The notes under the pieces were generated by a model. That model was not told the DNA's origin. It made no database searches and saw only the letters and a program-made list of their open reading frames with translations. A DNA stretch of 63,365 nt from IMG/VR virus record IMGVR_UViG_3300031566_000026, positions 1-63,365 of that record; one strand, 5' to 3'. This DNA is from a virus. Below are positions 40,124-48,375 of the stretch, piece by piece (the first letter of the stretch is position 1; every line of letters begins with the position of its first letter). The position numbers and the translations under genes were made by a program.

Positions 40124-42613
40124 TCAGATCCTCACGTGCGAGAACCGGATCGTTGGCGCTGCGGGGCGGAGTACTCGGAACTCCTCCCAACAAAGATAAT
40201 CGTTTGCATCCAGAATATGATCTAGTCCGCTCGCCTTGTCACGGATGCTCGTGCCCTCCTTATACGTCAGCCCACCAAGCGCTCGGATCAGCGCCTTGGC
40301 CCGGGGATGGATGCGGATGCGCCGGCGTGTGCCCTGGCAGAGCATCGCCTGCGTGTTGTTCACTCGGTCCACGACCAGTGGCGCCGCTTTAGGCGCTCGT
40401 ACGTCAAAGCCCGCGCGCTGTAGGATGGTGAAGTCCGTCATCCCTACCGGGGAGCTACTGTGCCGGGCCCGCCCGCTCGGGTCAGGGCAGATCACGATCT
40501 TCCGGCCCGGGTAGCGCCGCCTCAGCTCGCCGGCTACCTCCTCCGTGTTCGATGTCTGGATCTCCAGCGCATCCAGGATGTGCAGCTCGTCGGCCACCTT
40601 CACCCCGATCACGCTGGCCATCGGGTTCACGTTGAAATCCTGCCCGACGAAGATCTCGGCGCCCGTGTCCACCACGCTCGCATCCACGTTACCGGCGGGG
40701 AACGGTGCCTTGCTGAAGCTGCTGTAGACCAGCCCCTCCACATCGTCCAGTAGCTCACCGTGGATCTCCTGCCGGCCCAGGCGCGTCCCCTCGTAGGCCG
40801 CCAGCGTCTGCGTGAACCACTCCGGCGCCAGGTTGGCCCGGTTCTCGTAGCTGCTGCCCGTCACCACTACGGTGGTCGGCTGCTCCTCGATCTCCGAAAG
40901 GATCGGCACGGGCCGGGGCGTCGTGCTGATGAATATACGCGGGCGATCAGCCGAGACCTCGCGCATCCCGAACTGGAGATTTTCCCAGACCTCCCGACAA
41001 TTTTTGTACTTGGCATACTCATCCAGCCATGCCGTATCGCCTGAGAACCCACGCAGTCCGTCCGGCTCTTCCGAGCTGAAGACCGTCGCCCACGAGCCGT
41101 TCGGCCAGGTGATGCGCCGCTTCGAGGGCTCATACTTCGGCCAGGGACCGTTCGGGGCGTCCAGGCACCAGAGCGGCGGGTTGCGTAGCACGCCCGCAGG
41201 CCCCTCGATCATGTAGTCTCGGGCGTCGGCCGGGGTCTTCGCCACAAAGGCCATCCACCGCCCTGGCTCCTGCTCTGCCCGCTCGTGTACCCAACCGGCC
41301 CCGGTCGCCGTATTGTGCGTCGGGACCATACCCAGACCAGCCAGATAGAGGTGCGAGCGCGAATCCACGGCAAGGCACCGCACTGGCTCGCTAGGGACTG
41401 GATCCACCGCCACGATGTACCGATGCGTCGTCCTGTTCCGCTGCGCCGTCTCACACCGCACGCGCTCGGCCTTCCGCCGGAGTCGAAACACCTGAGTCCT
41501 TGGCGTCCATTTCACGCGCCACTTCGGCCCCACTATTCTACCATAGATTGTGGCCACACCTTCCGCCTTCACCGGCTTGTGCCCGAGCGATACAGCCAAC
41601 TCCACTACTGCATCCGCGAGCACTTCCTTCGTGGATGTAAACTCGACATTTCCCCCAGGGGCGATGAACCCGTCCGTATCCAGGAGGCCCGCCAACAGAG
41701 CCGCGCGCTGTTCGATCGAACCCCTGAGGTAGGCAGCAGGTACATGCTTATTCTTGAGGACGCCAAGGGTACGTAGAGCGCTGTGAAGGGACCCATTCGC
41801 CATCATCGCCCCTGTCACCGCATCCCGCTTGGCTGGCTTTCCACCCAACGGATAGGTCGCGCAGAACGCACCCGGTTTACGGCACGGCTTCCCACTTAAA
41901 GCCACTCCGGAGGCAGCCAACATGCCAAGAAGTTCATTGGCGTCCGTATCACCTACCGTGACCGCCCCTTTTGCGCTAGACCCGTCCCCGAGCCAGACGC
42001 CCAATACGTAGGGGTCCACTGGCAGCGGCGCGACGGGAAGATCGAGTGGCGCCGCTAGAGGGATACTGTGATTCCGCTCCCGGGCATTCGCCATCAGGGT
42101 GGAGCGGATCTCCTCCGTCGTACGAGTGCCCGGAGCAGAACGCGGGTGTACGGCGCGGCCCATGGCCTTCCTATACCGCTTGTCCCATGTCAGCCAACGG
42201 TGGTCGGCGTCTGCCACGACCTCCGAGCCGTCGTCAAACCGCACCACATAGCAGGGGCGCCCGACCTGGACCTCCGTGGCGAACGTCACCCGGCATGGAC
42301 GCCCGCCCTCGTCGAATAGTCGGTCGCCTACCCGAACCTCGCCCATCGTGGTCCAGCCATCAGGGGTAGGCAGCGGGGTGTCAAGCGCTAGGGCTTTCCC
42401 GAATCCGCGACCCGTCCTCAAAACCCAAGTCAGCCAGTCGCCCGGAGGCGGTAGCTGCTTGGGCCGGGCCCAGAAGTGCCAGTCGTGCTCAACGACCCGA
42501 AGCTCTGTCCCCGTTAGTGTGCCCAGGAACGCTCGCCATTCCGACTCCGGTAGGCTGGCCAGCAATTCGGCTTGCGATCCCGGAAATACGGTTGGTGATG
42601 CGGTTGCGGACAA
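40124..42613 (-). CDS. terL: Terminase large subunit with in-frame intein
   Basis: The precursor is 829 residues; about 361 of these are an intein. The extein has the ATPase P-loop GRGFGK/TATG, split by the intein between Lys and Thr. It also has Walker B (TAWLDEY), the coupling segment ISTTPRP and an RNase H-like nuclease with GQDFNVNP and ILDAND. It cuts and pumps DNA into the head. The likely start is TTG at 42613 with GAGGAGG 6 nt upstream; TTG at 42619 is too close to that site. The 5' end overlaps the small subunit gene by 125 nt. Confidence 0.93.
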   Translation of the reverse strand: MSATASPTVFPGSQAELLASLPESEWRAFLGTLTGTELRVVEHDWHFWARPKQLPPPGDWLTWVLRTGRGFGKALALDTPLPTPDGWTTMGEVRVGDRLFDEGGRPCRVTFATEVQVGRPCYVVRFDDGSEVVADADHRWLTWDKRYRKAMGRAVHPRSAPGTRTTEEIRSTLMANARERNHSIPLAAPLDLPVAPLPVDPYVLGVWLGDGSSAKGAVTVGDTDANELLGMLAASGVALSGKPCRKPGAFCATYPLGGKPAKRDAVTGAMMANGSLHSALRTLGVLKNKHVPAAYLRGSIEQRAALLAGLLDTDGFIAPGGNVEFTSTKEVLADAVVELAVSLGHKPVKAEGVATIYGRIVGPKWRVKWTPRTQVFRLRRKAERVRCETAQRNRTTHRYIVAVDPVPSEPVRCLAVDSRSHLYLAGLGMVPTHNTATGAGWVHERAEQEPGRWMAFVAKTPADARDYMIEGPAGVLRNPPLWCLDAPNGPWPKYEPSKRRITWPNGSWATVFSSEEPDGLRGFSGDTAWLDEYAKYKNCREVWENLQFGMREVSADRPRIFISTTPRPVPILSEIEEQPTTVVVTGSSYENRANLAPEWFTQTLAAYEGTRLGRQEIHGELLDDVEGLVYSSFSKAPFPAGNVDASVVDTGAEIFVGQDFNVNPMASVIGVKVADELHILDALEIQTSNTEEVAGELRRRYPGRKIVICPDPSGRARHSSSPVGMTDFTILQRAGFDVRAPKAAPLVVDRVNNTQAMLCQGTRRRIRIHPRAKALIRALGGLTYKEGTSIRDKASGLDHILDANDYLCWEEFRVLRPAAPTIRFSHVRI
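41312..42394 (-). mobile_element. Class 3-type intein with LAGLIDADG endonuclease in TerL
   Basis: Between the P-loop Lys and Thr lie 361 residues that begin with Ala instead of Cys or Ser and end VPTHN before Thr. Block B has Trp (DADHRW), block F has Cys (PVRCLAVDS) and the +1 residue is Thr: the WCT triplet of class 3 inteins, which splice through the block F Cys. The centre holds two LAGLIDADG motifs (VLGVWLGDG and LLAGLLDTDG). Insertion in the ATP site means the motor is inactive until splicing. Confidence 0.9.
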
Positions 42614-42992
42614 CGACAACCTCCTCTACCTGGATGGGGCCACCGTCTGCACCTGTGATCTCATGTACGCTCGTCTCGCGCCAGCCGGCCTGCGTCTTCA
42701 GATAGAAGCACATCGCCCCAAGGTTGCCACTGCGCGCCGCCTGGAGTAGCGAGCCGGCTATGGTAGTGATCGCCTTTGCGCGTCCCTCTTTATACGCTAA
42801 GGAGATTCGTGGGTCCCTTCCCATAGCTGCGTGAAATGTCGGCACGGTGATGCCGAAGTAATCCGCCACCTGGGTCTGGTTCAGTACAGCCGCCAACGTG
42901 GCGATCTCCTGGATCTGCTTATCCGTGGGCGCCCAGGGCTTCGGACCCCGCTTTGCCCCGTTCCCCTTCTTGCCGTTTGACCCGTTAGCCAT
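42489..42992 (-). CDS. terS: Terminase small subunit (HTH)
   Basis: The 167-residue product has a basic Gly/Lys-rich start, an HTH (about 25-65: QIQEIATLAAVLNQTQVADYF...) and helices typical of small terminases that recognise pac/cos DNA. The C-terminal third overlaps the large-subunit gene. Its start overlaps the ParB-methyltransferase stop by 8 nt. Confidence 0.8.
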   Translation of the reverse strand: MANGSNGKKGNGAKRGPKPWAPTDKQIQEIATLAAVLNQTQVADYFGITVPTFHAAMGRDPRISLAYKEGRAKAITTIAGSLLQAARSGNLGAMCFYLKTQAGWRETSVHEITGADGGPIQVEEVVVVRNRITNRISGIASRIAGQPTGVGMASVPGHTNGDRASGR

Positions 42993-44220
42993 GCTTCACC
43001 TTCCTCGGCTCCAGCCCCATTGCCGCCATCCGCTCAAGAATAACGGCGCAATAGCCCTCGCTTATCTCAATGCCGTAGCAGACGCGGCGCTCGTTCTCGG
43101 TTGCGACCATCGTGGTGCCCGAGCCGAGGAATGGATCAAACACGACTGCGCCGACCGAGGCGATTCGGCGGGTAATATCGGCCACTACAGAGAGCGGCTT
43201 GACGGAACCGTGCCACCCTGCATCTGCCCCCAGCTCACCAGATACTTCCGGGAGGTAGTAGCAGTCATGAACGTAGGGGTGCGCGTCCTGCCACGCGCCG
43301 TTGCCAACCTCAGATACCAGGATGGATTCTGAAGTCAGAATCCATCCTCGCCACGGGAACGTGCATTGCGCTGCCTTGTAGAGCCACAACATCCGGTGGA
43401 ACTGATGCCCCGCCGCCCTTATCGCATCTAGCCAGACGGGGAACGTCCGCGTGCCCTGAAAGGCCACGACAATGGCGTTTTCCACTGGCAGGTTTGCAAC
43501 GGCACCGCGCACTGTCCCATCCAGCAACTCAGGGGCGTCGTTTATGACTCCGGGCTGGCTGATTCCGTAGGGCGGATCGGTAAGCACGGCTTCCGCACTC
43601 TCGCCCCCCATCAGCCGCCCCACGTCCCCCGCGCTCGTCGAGTCCCCGCACATGACCCGATGTGACTTGCCCGGCACCGCCTTGCTCGGGATCTCCCACA
43701 CCTGGCCGCGCTCGGTGCCCCACTTCTTCTGAAGCTCGGCGGCACGATCTACCTGTGCGCCGGGGTCCTCGGGCTTGTCCATCTCGCGGCCGAGGTCGGC
43801 AAGCAGCTCATCCAGCGCGTCCGCGTCATAGCCCGTGCCTTCAAGCGAGCCCGCATCGGCCAGGATCTCTTGCAGCAACGCCACCAGTTGCTCGGGATCG
43901 TCTATGCCGAGCCGGGTGGTGCGGTTGTCAGCCAGGAGGATGCGGAGCGCCGTCGCGTCGTCCACGTCCACCCAAGCCACCGGCACGTCCTTGGCGCCCA
44001 TCTGCTGCGCTACCATGAGGCGATGATTTCCCACCAGCACGCGTCCGGTAGACCGCTGTGCCACGATGGTCCCGTAGAAGCCGTTGACCGCTACGCTCTC
44101 ATGGATCGCCCCGAGGTCGCCCTGGTTCACGTTGCGCGGGTGGAGCGTCAGGTCCGCGACCGGCACAAGTTCCACGGCCTCATTGAGTACCCGCATTCCG
44201 TTCGCCTTGGGCTTCGCCAT
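42985..44220 (-). CDS. ParB-like domain fused to an N6/N4 DNA methyltransferase
   Basis: The 411-residue product has an N-terminal ParB/Srx-type domain (about 15-125: LHPRNVNQGD and VLVGNHRLM). A DNA methyltransferase follows, with DPPYG near residue 218 and the SAM site FDPFLGSGTT near residue 373 (beta-type order). It modifies adenine N6 or cytosine N4; the site is unknown. It is encoded directly before the terminase genes, so it may mark DNA for protection or packaging. Confidence 0.9.
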   Translation of the reverse strand: MAKPKANGMRVLNEAVELVPVADLTLHPRNVNQGDLGAIHESVAVNGFYGTIVAQRSTGRVLVGNHRLMVAQQMGAKDVPVAWVDVDDATALRILLADNRTTRLGIDDPEQLVALLQEILADAGSLEGTGYDADALDELLADLGREMDKPEDPGAQVDRAAELQKKWGTERGQVWEIPSKAVPGKSHRVMCGDSTSAGDVGRLMGGESAEAVLTDPPYGISQPGVINDAPELLDGTVRGAVANLPVENAIVVAFQGTRTFPVWLDAIRAAGHQFHRMLWLYKAAQCTFPWRGWILTSESILVSEVGNGAWQDAHPYVHDCYYLPEVSGELGADAGWHGSVKPLSVVADITRRIASVGAVVFDPFLGSGTTMVATENERRVCYGIEISEGYCAVILERMAAMGLEPRKVKHG

Positions 44221-44232
44221 GATGAAGTCAAG

Positions 44233-45957
44233 CTAACCCGTTTGGGCTGCTGGCGTTAGGGTCATGTCGGATAGTTCAGCTTCAGCGACCATGATTCTGT
44301 AGGCGATCCAGTTCACGACCGATACCGTAACTGCATTCCCACAGAACCTGTACCTCGGCCCGTCAGCCATGTCGCAGCGGGTGCCGTCCTCGCGGGTGCC
44401 GTAGGCGGTCCAGCCTGGCGGAAAACTTTGGAGTGCCTCGCACTCGCCGGGGGTCAATCGGCGAGGGATGGCCCCCTCCATGACCTTCGGCTGGTGGTGT
44501 CCTCCGTGGGTGTTGCTCGAATGCGCCAGCGTCGGCACGGCTGCACCAGGGGGCACGATTTGATCCTGTTGGGCGCCCCCCTGAAACGCCACCACACACG
44601 GCGGTTGTCCCATCTCGAAGCCCGTGCCCAACTTGAGGGTGGGCGATAGATCATCCATAACCAGCGGGGAGGAGTCCTGTGTCACCACAATCGGCGTCCC
44701 CCGTCCCGTCCCGTCCTCGCTGGCGTCGAAGCCTTCGGCACGGAGGGTGTGGGCGAGGACCGCACCGCAGCCCATACCGGCCCGCCCCCCGCTCGGCGTA
44801 AGGATGGCGTTGGCTAGACCGTCGGTGCCTAGTTCCGCCTGCGGTGTCCCGTCGCGCCCACGGATCGCTAGGCTCTGGGCGACTAGCTGGTTCGTGCCGT
44901 TGTCGTCGCTCACGGCAAGGGGGCCTAGTCCCTCTCGGTAGAAGCCGTCGCCCGTTGCTTGAGCGCCGACGCCAGCGCCTCCGGCAGTTCCTTCCTCCGC
45001 TTCTCGGCTCGGCGCAGGATGCCCATACAAGCCTTCGGAGAGAGCAAGTATTTCGGCGGCACGTTCGCCTCTATAATCTGCGACAATGAACACGCGGCGC
45101 CGTCTCTGGGCCACGCCGAAGAATTGGCTGTCCAGGACTCGCCACGCGATGTCCAACGCCCCGACGTTTGCCAGTTCAGCGAGAACGACAGCAAAATCGT
45201 TTCCGCCGTTTGACGAGAGCAGTCCCGGGACGTTCTCGAAAAGAGCGAAGGTTGGACCGACTCCGGCATCTTGAAGCTCCTTGATGATCCGCATGGCCTC
45301 AAAGAACAGCGACGACCGCTTGCCCTCAATCAGTCCAGCCCGACGACCGGCCACCGACAGGTCTTGGCAGGGCCAGCCGCCGCAGATCACATCGACCGGC
45401 TCGACAAGTAGCGTTGCGCCGCATCCACAAAGGCGGCGTCCTCGATGATCGGAAGGTGGATGTTGCACCCGTGGCAGAGCAGCCCCCTCACCTCCCCCGT
45501 CACGTGGCAGTGATCCACCACCCACCGCCTCGGCACCTTCCCGCAGATCGCACAGACCCCGCTTTGCCGTTCCTTCATCTCGGCAACCTGCTGCGGAGTC
45601 AGCCCGTACCTCCCGGCCAACTGCCACTTGTGGCGCTGTTCCGGCGTCCCGGCCTTCCTCGTCCCCGCAACCCGGTTCGCGTGGTCGTATGCCAACTGGC
45701 ACTTCTTGCACCACGCTTGGAGCCCGTCCCCCATGTCCGACTTCCGGTAGAACTCGCTTCGCGGTTTTGTCTCCGCACACCTCGCACACCGCTTTGACAT
45801 CATGCACGTCCTCCCAGTGGGGAACATCCGGCCAATGCCTCCTCAGCACCGCCCGGCATTGCGGGTCCAACTCCACGCTCCACGCTGGCGTTAGCCCGGC
45901 ACGTTCTAGGGCTAGGTCGAAGCCACCAACGCCGGCGAACAGGGAGCCGAACCGCAT
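44233..45957 (-). CDS. C5-cytosine DNA methyltransferase carrying a nested HNH gene
   Basis: The 574-residue frame has the conserved motifs: I (FGSLFAGVGGFDLALE), IV (ICGGWPCQDLS, Cys197), VI (FENV), VIII (QRRRR), IX (RRLTPGECEALQ) and X (RFCGNAV). Between VHDV (residue 54) and VEPVDV (186) lies an abnormal stretch of about 130 residues, low-complexity in this frame, which coincides with an HNH endonuclease gene in another frame. The methyltransferase frame stays open throughout. Whether the protein tolerates this insert is unknown. Paired with the glycosyltransferase near 62 kb it could begin a 5-methylcytosine hypermodification route. Confidence 0.85.
   Translation of the reverse strand: MRFGSLFAGVGGFDLALERAGLTPAWSVELDPQCRAVLRRHWPDVPHWEDVHDVKAVCEVCGDKTAKRVLPEVGHGGRAPSVVQEVPVGIRPREPGCGDEEGRDAGTAPQVAVGREVRADSAAGCRDEGTAKRGLCDLREGAEAVGGGSLPRDGGGEGAALPRVQHPPSDHRGRRLCGCGATLLVEPVDVICGGWPCQDLSVAGRRAGLIEGKRSSLFFEAMRIIKELQDAGVGPTFALFENVPGLLSSNGGNDFAVVLAELANVGALDIAWRVLDSQFFGVAQRRRRVFIVADYRGERAAEILALSEGLYGHPAPSREAEEGTAGGAGVGAQATGDGFYREGLGPLAVSDDNGTNQLVAQSLAIRGRDGTPQAELGTDGLANAILTPSGGRAGMGCGAVLAHTLRAEGFDASEDGTGRGTPIVVTQDSSPLVMDDLSPTLKLGTGFEMGQPPCVVAFQGGAQQDQIVPPGAAVPTLAHSSNTHGGHHQPKVMEGAIPRRLTPGECEALQSFPPGWTAYGTREDGTRCDMADGPRYRFCGNAVTVSVVNWIAYRIMVAEAELSDMTLTPAAQTG
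45387..45803 (-). CDS. HNH endonuclease (endonuclease VII-like) nested in the C5-methyltransferase
   Basis: The product has 138 residues. An N-terminal zinc ribbon (CARC...CKKC) is followed by an endonuclease VII-type HNH domain: CAICG, VVDHCHVTG, VRGLLCHGCN. The ribosome site GGGAGG is formed by the methyltransferase codons for WED. The stop TGA lies inside codons for its VDVI motif. The gene is therefore inserted in another frame inside an intact methyltransferase ORF, like a homing endonuclease that keeps its host frame open. Confidence 0.88.
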   Translation of the reverse strand: MMSKRCARCAETKPRSEFYRKSDMGDGLQAWCKKCQLAYDHANRVAGTRKAGTPEQRHKWQLAGRYGLTPQQVAEMKERQSGVCAICGKVPRRWVVDHCHVTGEVRGLLCHGCNIHLPIIEDAAFVDAAQRYLSSRSM

Positions 45958-45958
45958 C

Positions 45959-46204
45959 TCAGTCCTTGATCTCGCCCGTGCTCTTGTCCAGCCCGGTGAA
46001 CATGTCTTCCGGCTCGTCACCGATCGCCACCTTGCAGCGATCCAGCGTCTCGATCGCTGTGTCGGCCGTGAAGGTCGAGAGACCAAGGTTCTCCATCTTG
46101 CTGCGCACCTTCTCCAGGTCCTCGCGGCGGCCGGCGATGGCGCGGCGCACCTCCTGCAATTCCTCCAGGTCGAAGCGAACGTTCACGCCAGTGCTTTCCG
46201 TCAT
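45959..46204 (-). CDS. Small charged helical protein
   Basis: The 81-residue product is mainly one long charged helix (about 8-45) and a C-terminal segment with TADTAIETLDRC. Similar unassigned proteins are common in phages. It ends 1 nt before the methyltransferase ATG. Confidence 0.5.
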   Translation of the reverse strand: MTESTGVNVRFDLEELQEVRRAIAGRREDLEKVRSKMENLGLSTFTADTAIETLDRCKVAIGDEPEDMFTGLDKSTGEIKD

Positions 46205-46237
46205 GGGAGGCGAACTCCTCGTGGGTAATGGGGTTGT

Positions 46238-46663
46238 TCAGTCATAGAGGCCCGCCGCTATCGCCCGGACCATGAACTGCCGACACAACTCGCTGTGGGC
46301 GTAGGCGAAGCGTTCCTCGTCTTGGTTCACTGAGTCGTCGTCTTCCAGCCTCTGCCAATTGAAATGCGTCCGTCGTCCCCAAGCTACAGCAGCATGCAGC
46401 ATCTCGTGCGTCACGATGCCCATGACCAGGGCCGCCCGATACATGTTCACCTCAGCGATGCAAGGGTCACGGCGCATCCTTCGATCACAGTTCACCTTCC
46501 AACTACTGCGCTCCTGGCAGTAGCCTTGCCGCTTGTCCCACGTCCCGCCGCCGAAGCGCGCGTCGGTGGTGCGCCAGTATTCCCGCATCGCCTTCTTCGT
46601 GCGGTGGACGTTCACCCTCACGTAGAGCGTGCGGCCCGGTTCCGGGTAGAGACGAAACGTCAC
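46238..46663 (-). CDS. Putative zinc metallopeptidase
   Basis: The 141-residue product has THEMLHA (HExxH zinc site) near residue 86 and a downstream DEERFAYAHSELCRQF helix that may supply the third ligand. It resembles SprT-like or other small zinc peptidases of phages. The GTG start at 46663 overlaps the upstream stop as GTGA. The target is unknown. Confidence 0.6.
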   Translation of the reverse strand: MTFRLYPEPGRTLYVRVNVHRTKKAMREYWRTTDARFGGGTWDKRQGYCQERSSWKVNCDRRMRRDPCIAEVNMYRAALVMGIVTHEMLHAAVAWGRRTHFNWQRLEDDDSVNQDEERFAYAHSELCRQFMVRAIAAGLYD

Positions 46664-46842
46664 CACGTTGCGGGCTCGTGCTCCACGACCGCCGTAAACG
46701 AGCGCAGCGGCCCCTTGCCTTTGGAGCGTTTGCACTTCTCACAGCGGAGCAGCCAGTAGCGGAGCGGCTTCTCTGTGGGCGGGTGGCGGTGCGTGTAGGT
46801 GTGACCGCAGGAGCCGACGTAGCGGGTGGCGATGAGGGTCAT
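46660..46842 (-). CDS. Small zinc-binding protein
   Basis: The 60-residue product has CGHTYTHRH and CEKCKR, a likely zinc ribbon. It overlaps both neighbours by 4 nt. Unknown role. Confidence 0.55.
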   Translation of the reverse strand: MTLIATRYVGSCGHTYTHRHPPTEKPLRYWLLRCEKCKRSKGKGPLRSFTAVVEHEPATW

Positions 46843-47078
46843 GGAGCCGGCACTCCTCGTTGGTCACTCCCACACGTCGGGCAGGGATACGACTTCCCAC
46901 CCTCAACCGCCCGGTGCGCGGACATGGGCACCCCAGCCGCACCGGGGCGCAGGACACCGAACCCGAAGCAGTCCGGACAGTTGTCGTAGTGCCGGACGTC
47001 GCAGGTTGTGCAGACGCGCAGGGGTTGGCCGTCATGGCCCATGCCCGGGGCATTGGCGCGTGCGGTCTCGATGTTCAT
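46839..47078 (-). CDS. Small protein with three CxxC pairs
   Basis: The 79-residue product has CTTC, CPDC and CPTC, so it probably binds zinc. The start is preceded by the AGGAGGATCCG leader that recurs in this area. Unknown role. Confidence 0.55.
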   Translation of the reverse strand: MNIETARANAPGMGHDGQPLRVCTTCDVRHYDNCPDCFGFGVLRPGAAGVPMSAHRAVEGGKSYPCPTCGSDQRGVPAP

Positions 47079-47120
47079 CGGATCCTCCTGGGCATGAGCA
47101 TACGGCGTGTCGACCCCCTC

Positions 47121-47423
47121 TCAGTCATATCGACTCACCCGCGCGGCCAGTTTATGTGCCTCTCGGATGCGGTCAGCGGTGGGCCACCGCCACCGCCACA
47201 CATTTAGGAGAAAACGGCGGTCGGGGTGTCGCTCCAGGGCCCCCAACCGGAATGCTAGGCGATGGAATGCCCGGCGTATGCCCATCACGTTGTGCGCAAT
47301 CCAACCACCGGGCTCCCATGGGGCGACGGAGAGAAAGAAGTACTCGACAAAGAACGGACCAGGGATTGAGGGCGGGCGCCGGATATAGGAACGTAACTCC
47401 GCGCACTTACGATTCTCGATCAT
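47121..47423 (-). CDS. Basic/aromatic protein of unknown function
   Basis: This 100-residue protein is rich in Arg, Trp and Phe, with a moderately hydrophobic middle (about 22-45). It overlaps the upstream gene as ATGA, with GGAGGATCCG before ATG. No family is recognised. Confidence 0.45.
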   Translation of the reverse strand: MIENRKCAELRSYIRRPPSIPGPFFVEYFFLSVAPWEPGGWIAHNVMGIRRAFHRLAFRLGALERHPDRRFLLNVWRWRWPTADRIREAHKLAARVSRYD

Positions 47424-47590
47424 CGGATCCTCCGGCATCGCTCGTGGAACACCAGGGGCGGCTCCCGTATCATCGAGGCTGAATCGTACCAGAACTCCTC
47501 GCCCACGAGGATCGGCTTGCCGCAGACCTTGCAACTGTTGTCATCGCCGTGGTACTTGTCGAGTGCCTTCGTCCAGACGGGGATGCTCAT
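47420..47590 (-). CDS. Small zinc-binding protein
   Basis: The 56-residue product has CKVCG near residue 20 and a later HERC, a zinc-ribbon-like arrangement. The start follows GGAGGATTCG. Unknown role. Confidence 0.5.
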   Translation of the reverse strand: MSIPVWTKALDKYHGDDNSCKVCGKPILVGEEFWYDSASMIREPPLVFHERCRRIR

Positions 47591-47606
47591 CGAATCCTCC
47601 GAGGAG

Positions 47607-47726
47607 TTACCTCTCCAGCCATTTCCTGTACTCATCGTTGGCCTTGGCCTTTTCGTATACTAAAACCCCCATGCACACGAGGGCGACGACAAACAGCGCC
47701 AGCGCTACCCAATCACCGAGCGTCAT
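47607..47726 (-). CDS. 39-residue single-pass membrane protein
   Basis: A short gene has GGAGGATCAG before ATG and an ATGA overlap with the upstream stop. One transmembrane helix (about residues 4-24) is followed by a charged tail. Unknown role. Confidence 0.55.
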   Translation of the reverse strand: MTLGDWVALALFVVALVCMGVLVYEKAKANDEYRKWLER

Positions 47727-48184
47727 CTGATCCTCCGGGGCCACCAATCGGGGTGGGGCGTGAGGTCCTCACCGTCCAGCATGTCCGCAGAGAACGTGAC
47801 GCCCATGGGCTCGGGGTTCCGCTTCACCCCAGCCACATACGTCTTGCCCTCCCGGGTCACCCACAGCCGCTTCCAGCCGCTGTCTAGGTCGTTCACGCCC
47901 ATGCGGCACTCGAAGGGGGCCGTGGCGCTGTAGGTGGGGCGGTACACGTTCTTGCTGTTCCCCACGGAGAGCATTGAAGGCGAGTCGAGGTAGAACGTCG
48001 CCCCGGCGAACTCCACCACCCAGGACTCGTCCGTTGGCCCGGTCGGGCCGGTTCGCGAGGCGGGGTCCTCACCCGGCATGAAGTCGTGTGCAAACCCGAG
48101 CGGCACTCCTGGCTTCAGTCGCTCCAGTAGCGCAGGAGTGAACGACAAGACCGCCAGTGCCTTCAGAAAGTCGGTGCGTCTCAT
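47723..48184 (-). CDS. Protein with twin-arginine-like leader (1 of 3)
   Basis: The 153-residue product begins MRRTDFLKALAVLSF, close to the Tat signal pattern RRxFLK plus a hydrophobic stretch, then a separate mature domain with beta-rich character (GATFYLDSPSMLSVG). The next two genes upstream carry the same kind of leader. AAAGGAG precedes ATG, which overlaps the upstream stop (TGATG). Export by the host Tat pathway is an inference. Confidence 0.6.
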   Translation of the reverse strand: MRRTDFLKALAVLSFTPALLERLKPGVPLGFAHDFMPGEDPASRTGPTGPTDESWVVEFAGATFYLDSPSMLSVGNSKNVYRPTYSATAPFECRMGVNDLDSGWKRLWVTREGKTYVAGVKRNPEPMGVTFSADMLDGEDLTPHPDWWPRRIR

Positions 48185-48375
48185 CAAAACTCCTTTGGCG
48201 GCCTTATCCACCCCAACTTGCTGTGCCACACGTCACCTTCTTCACCACAGATACGCAGATCCTGCTTGCCCTTCAACTTGGGTAGCACATCGGCTGCGTA
48301 GCCTGGACGCTCCTCCAGCACCGCCGGGGCAAATGGCACGAGCGCCAGTGCTTTGACGAAGTCCGCGCGCCTCAT
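48184..48375 (-). CDS. Short protein with twin-arginine-like leader (2 of 3)
   Basis: The 63-residue product begins MRRADFVKALALVPF, nearly the same leader as the neighbours, followed by only about 40 further residues with one Cys. It may be a shortened relative. It is coupled to both neighbours (ATGA and TGATG overlaps). Confidence 0.55.
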   Translation of the reverse strand: MRRADFVKALALVPFAPAVLEERPGYAADVLPKLKGKQDLRICGEEGDVWHSKLGWIRPPKEF

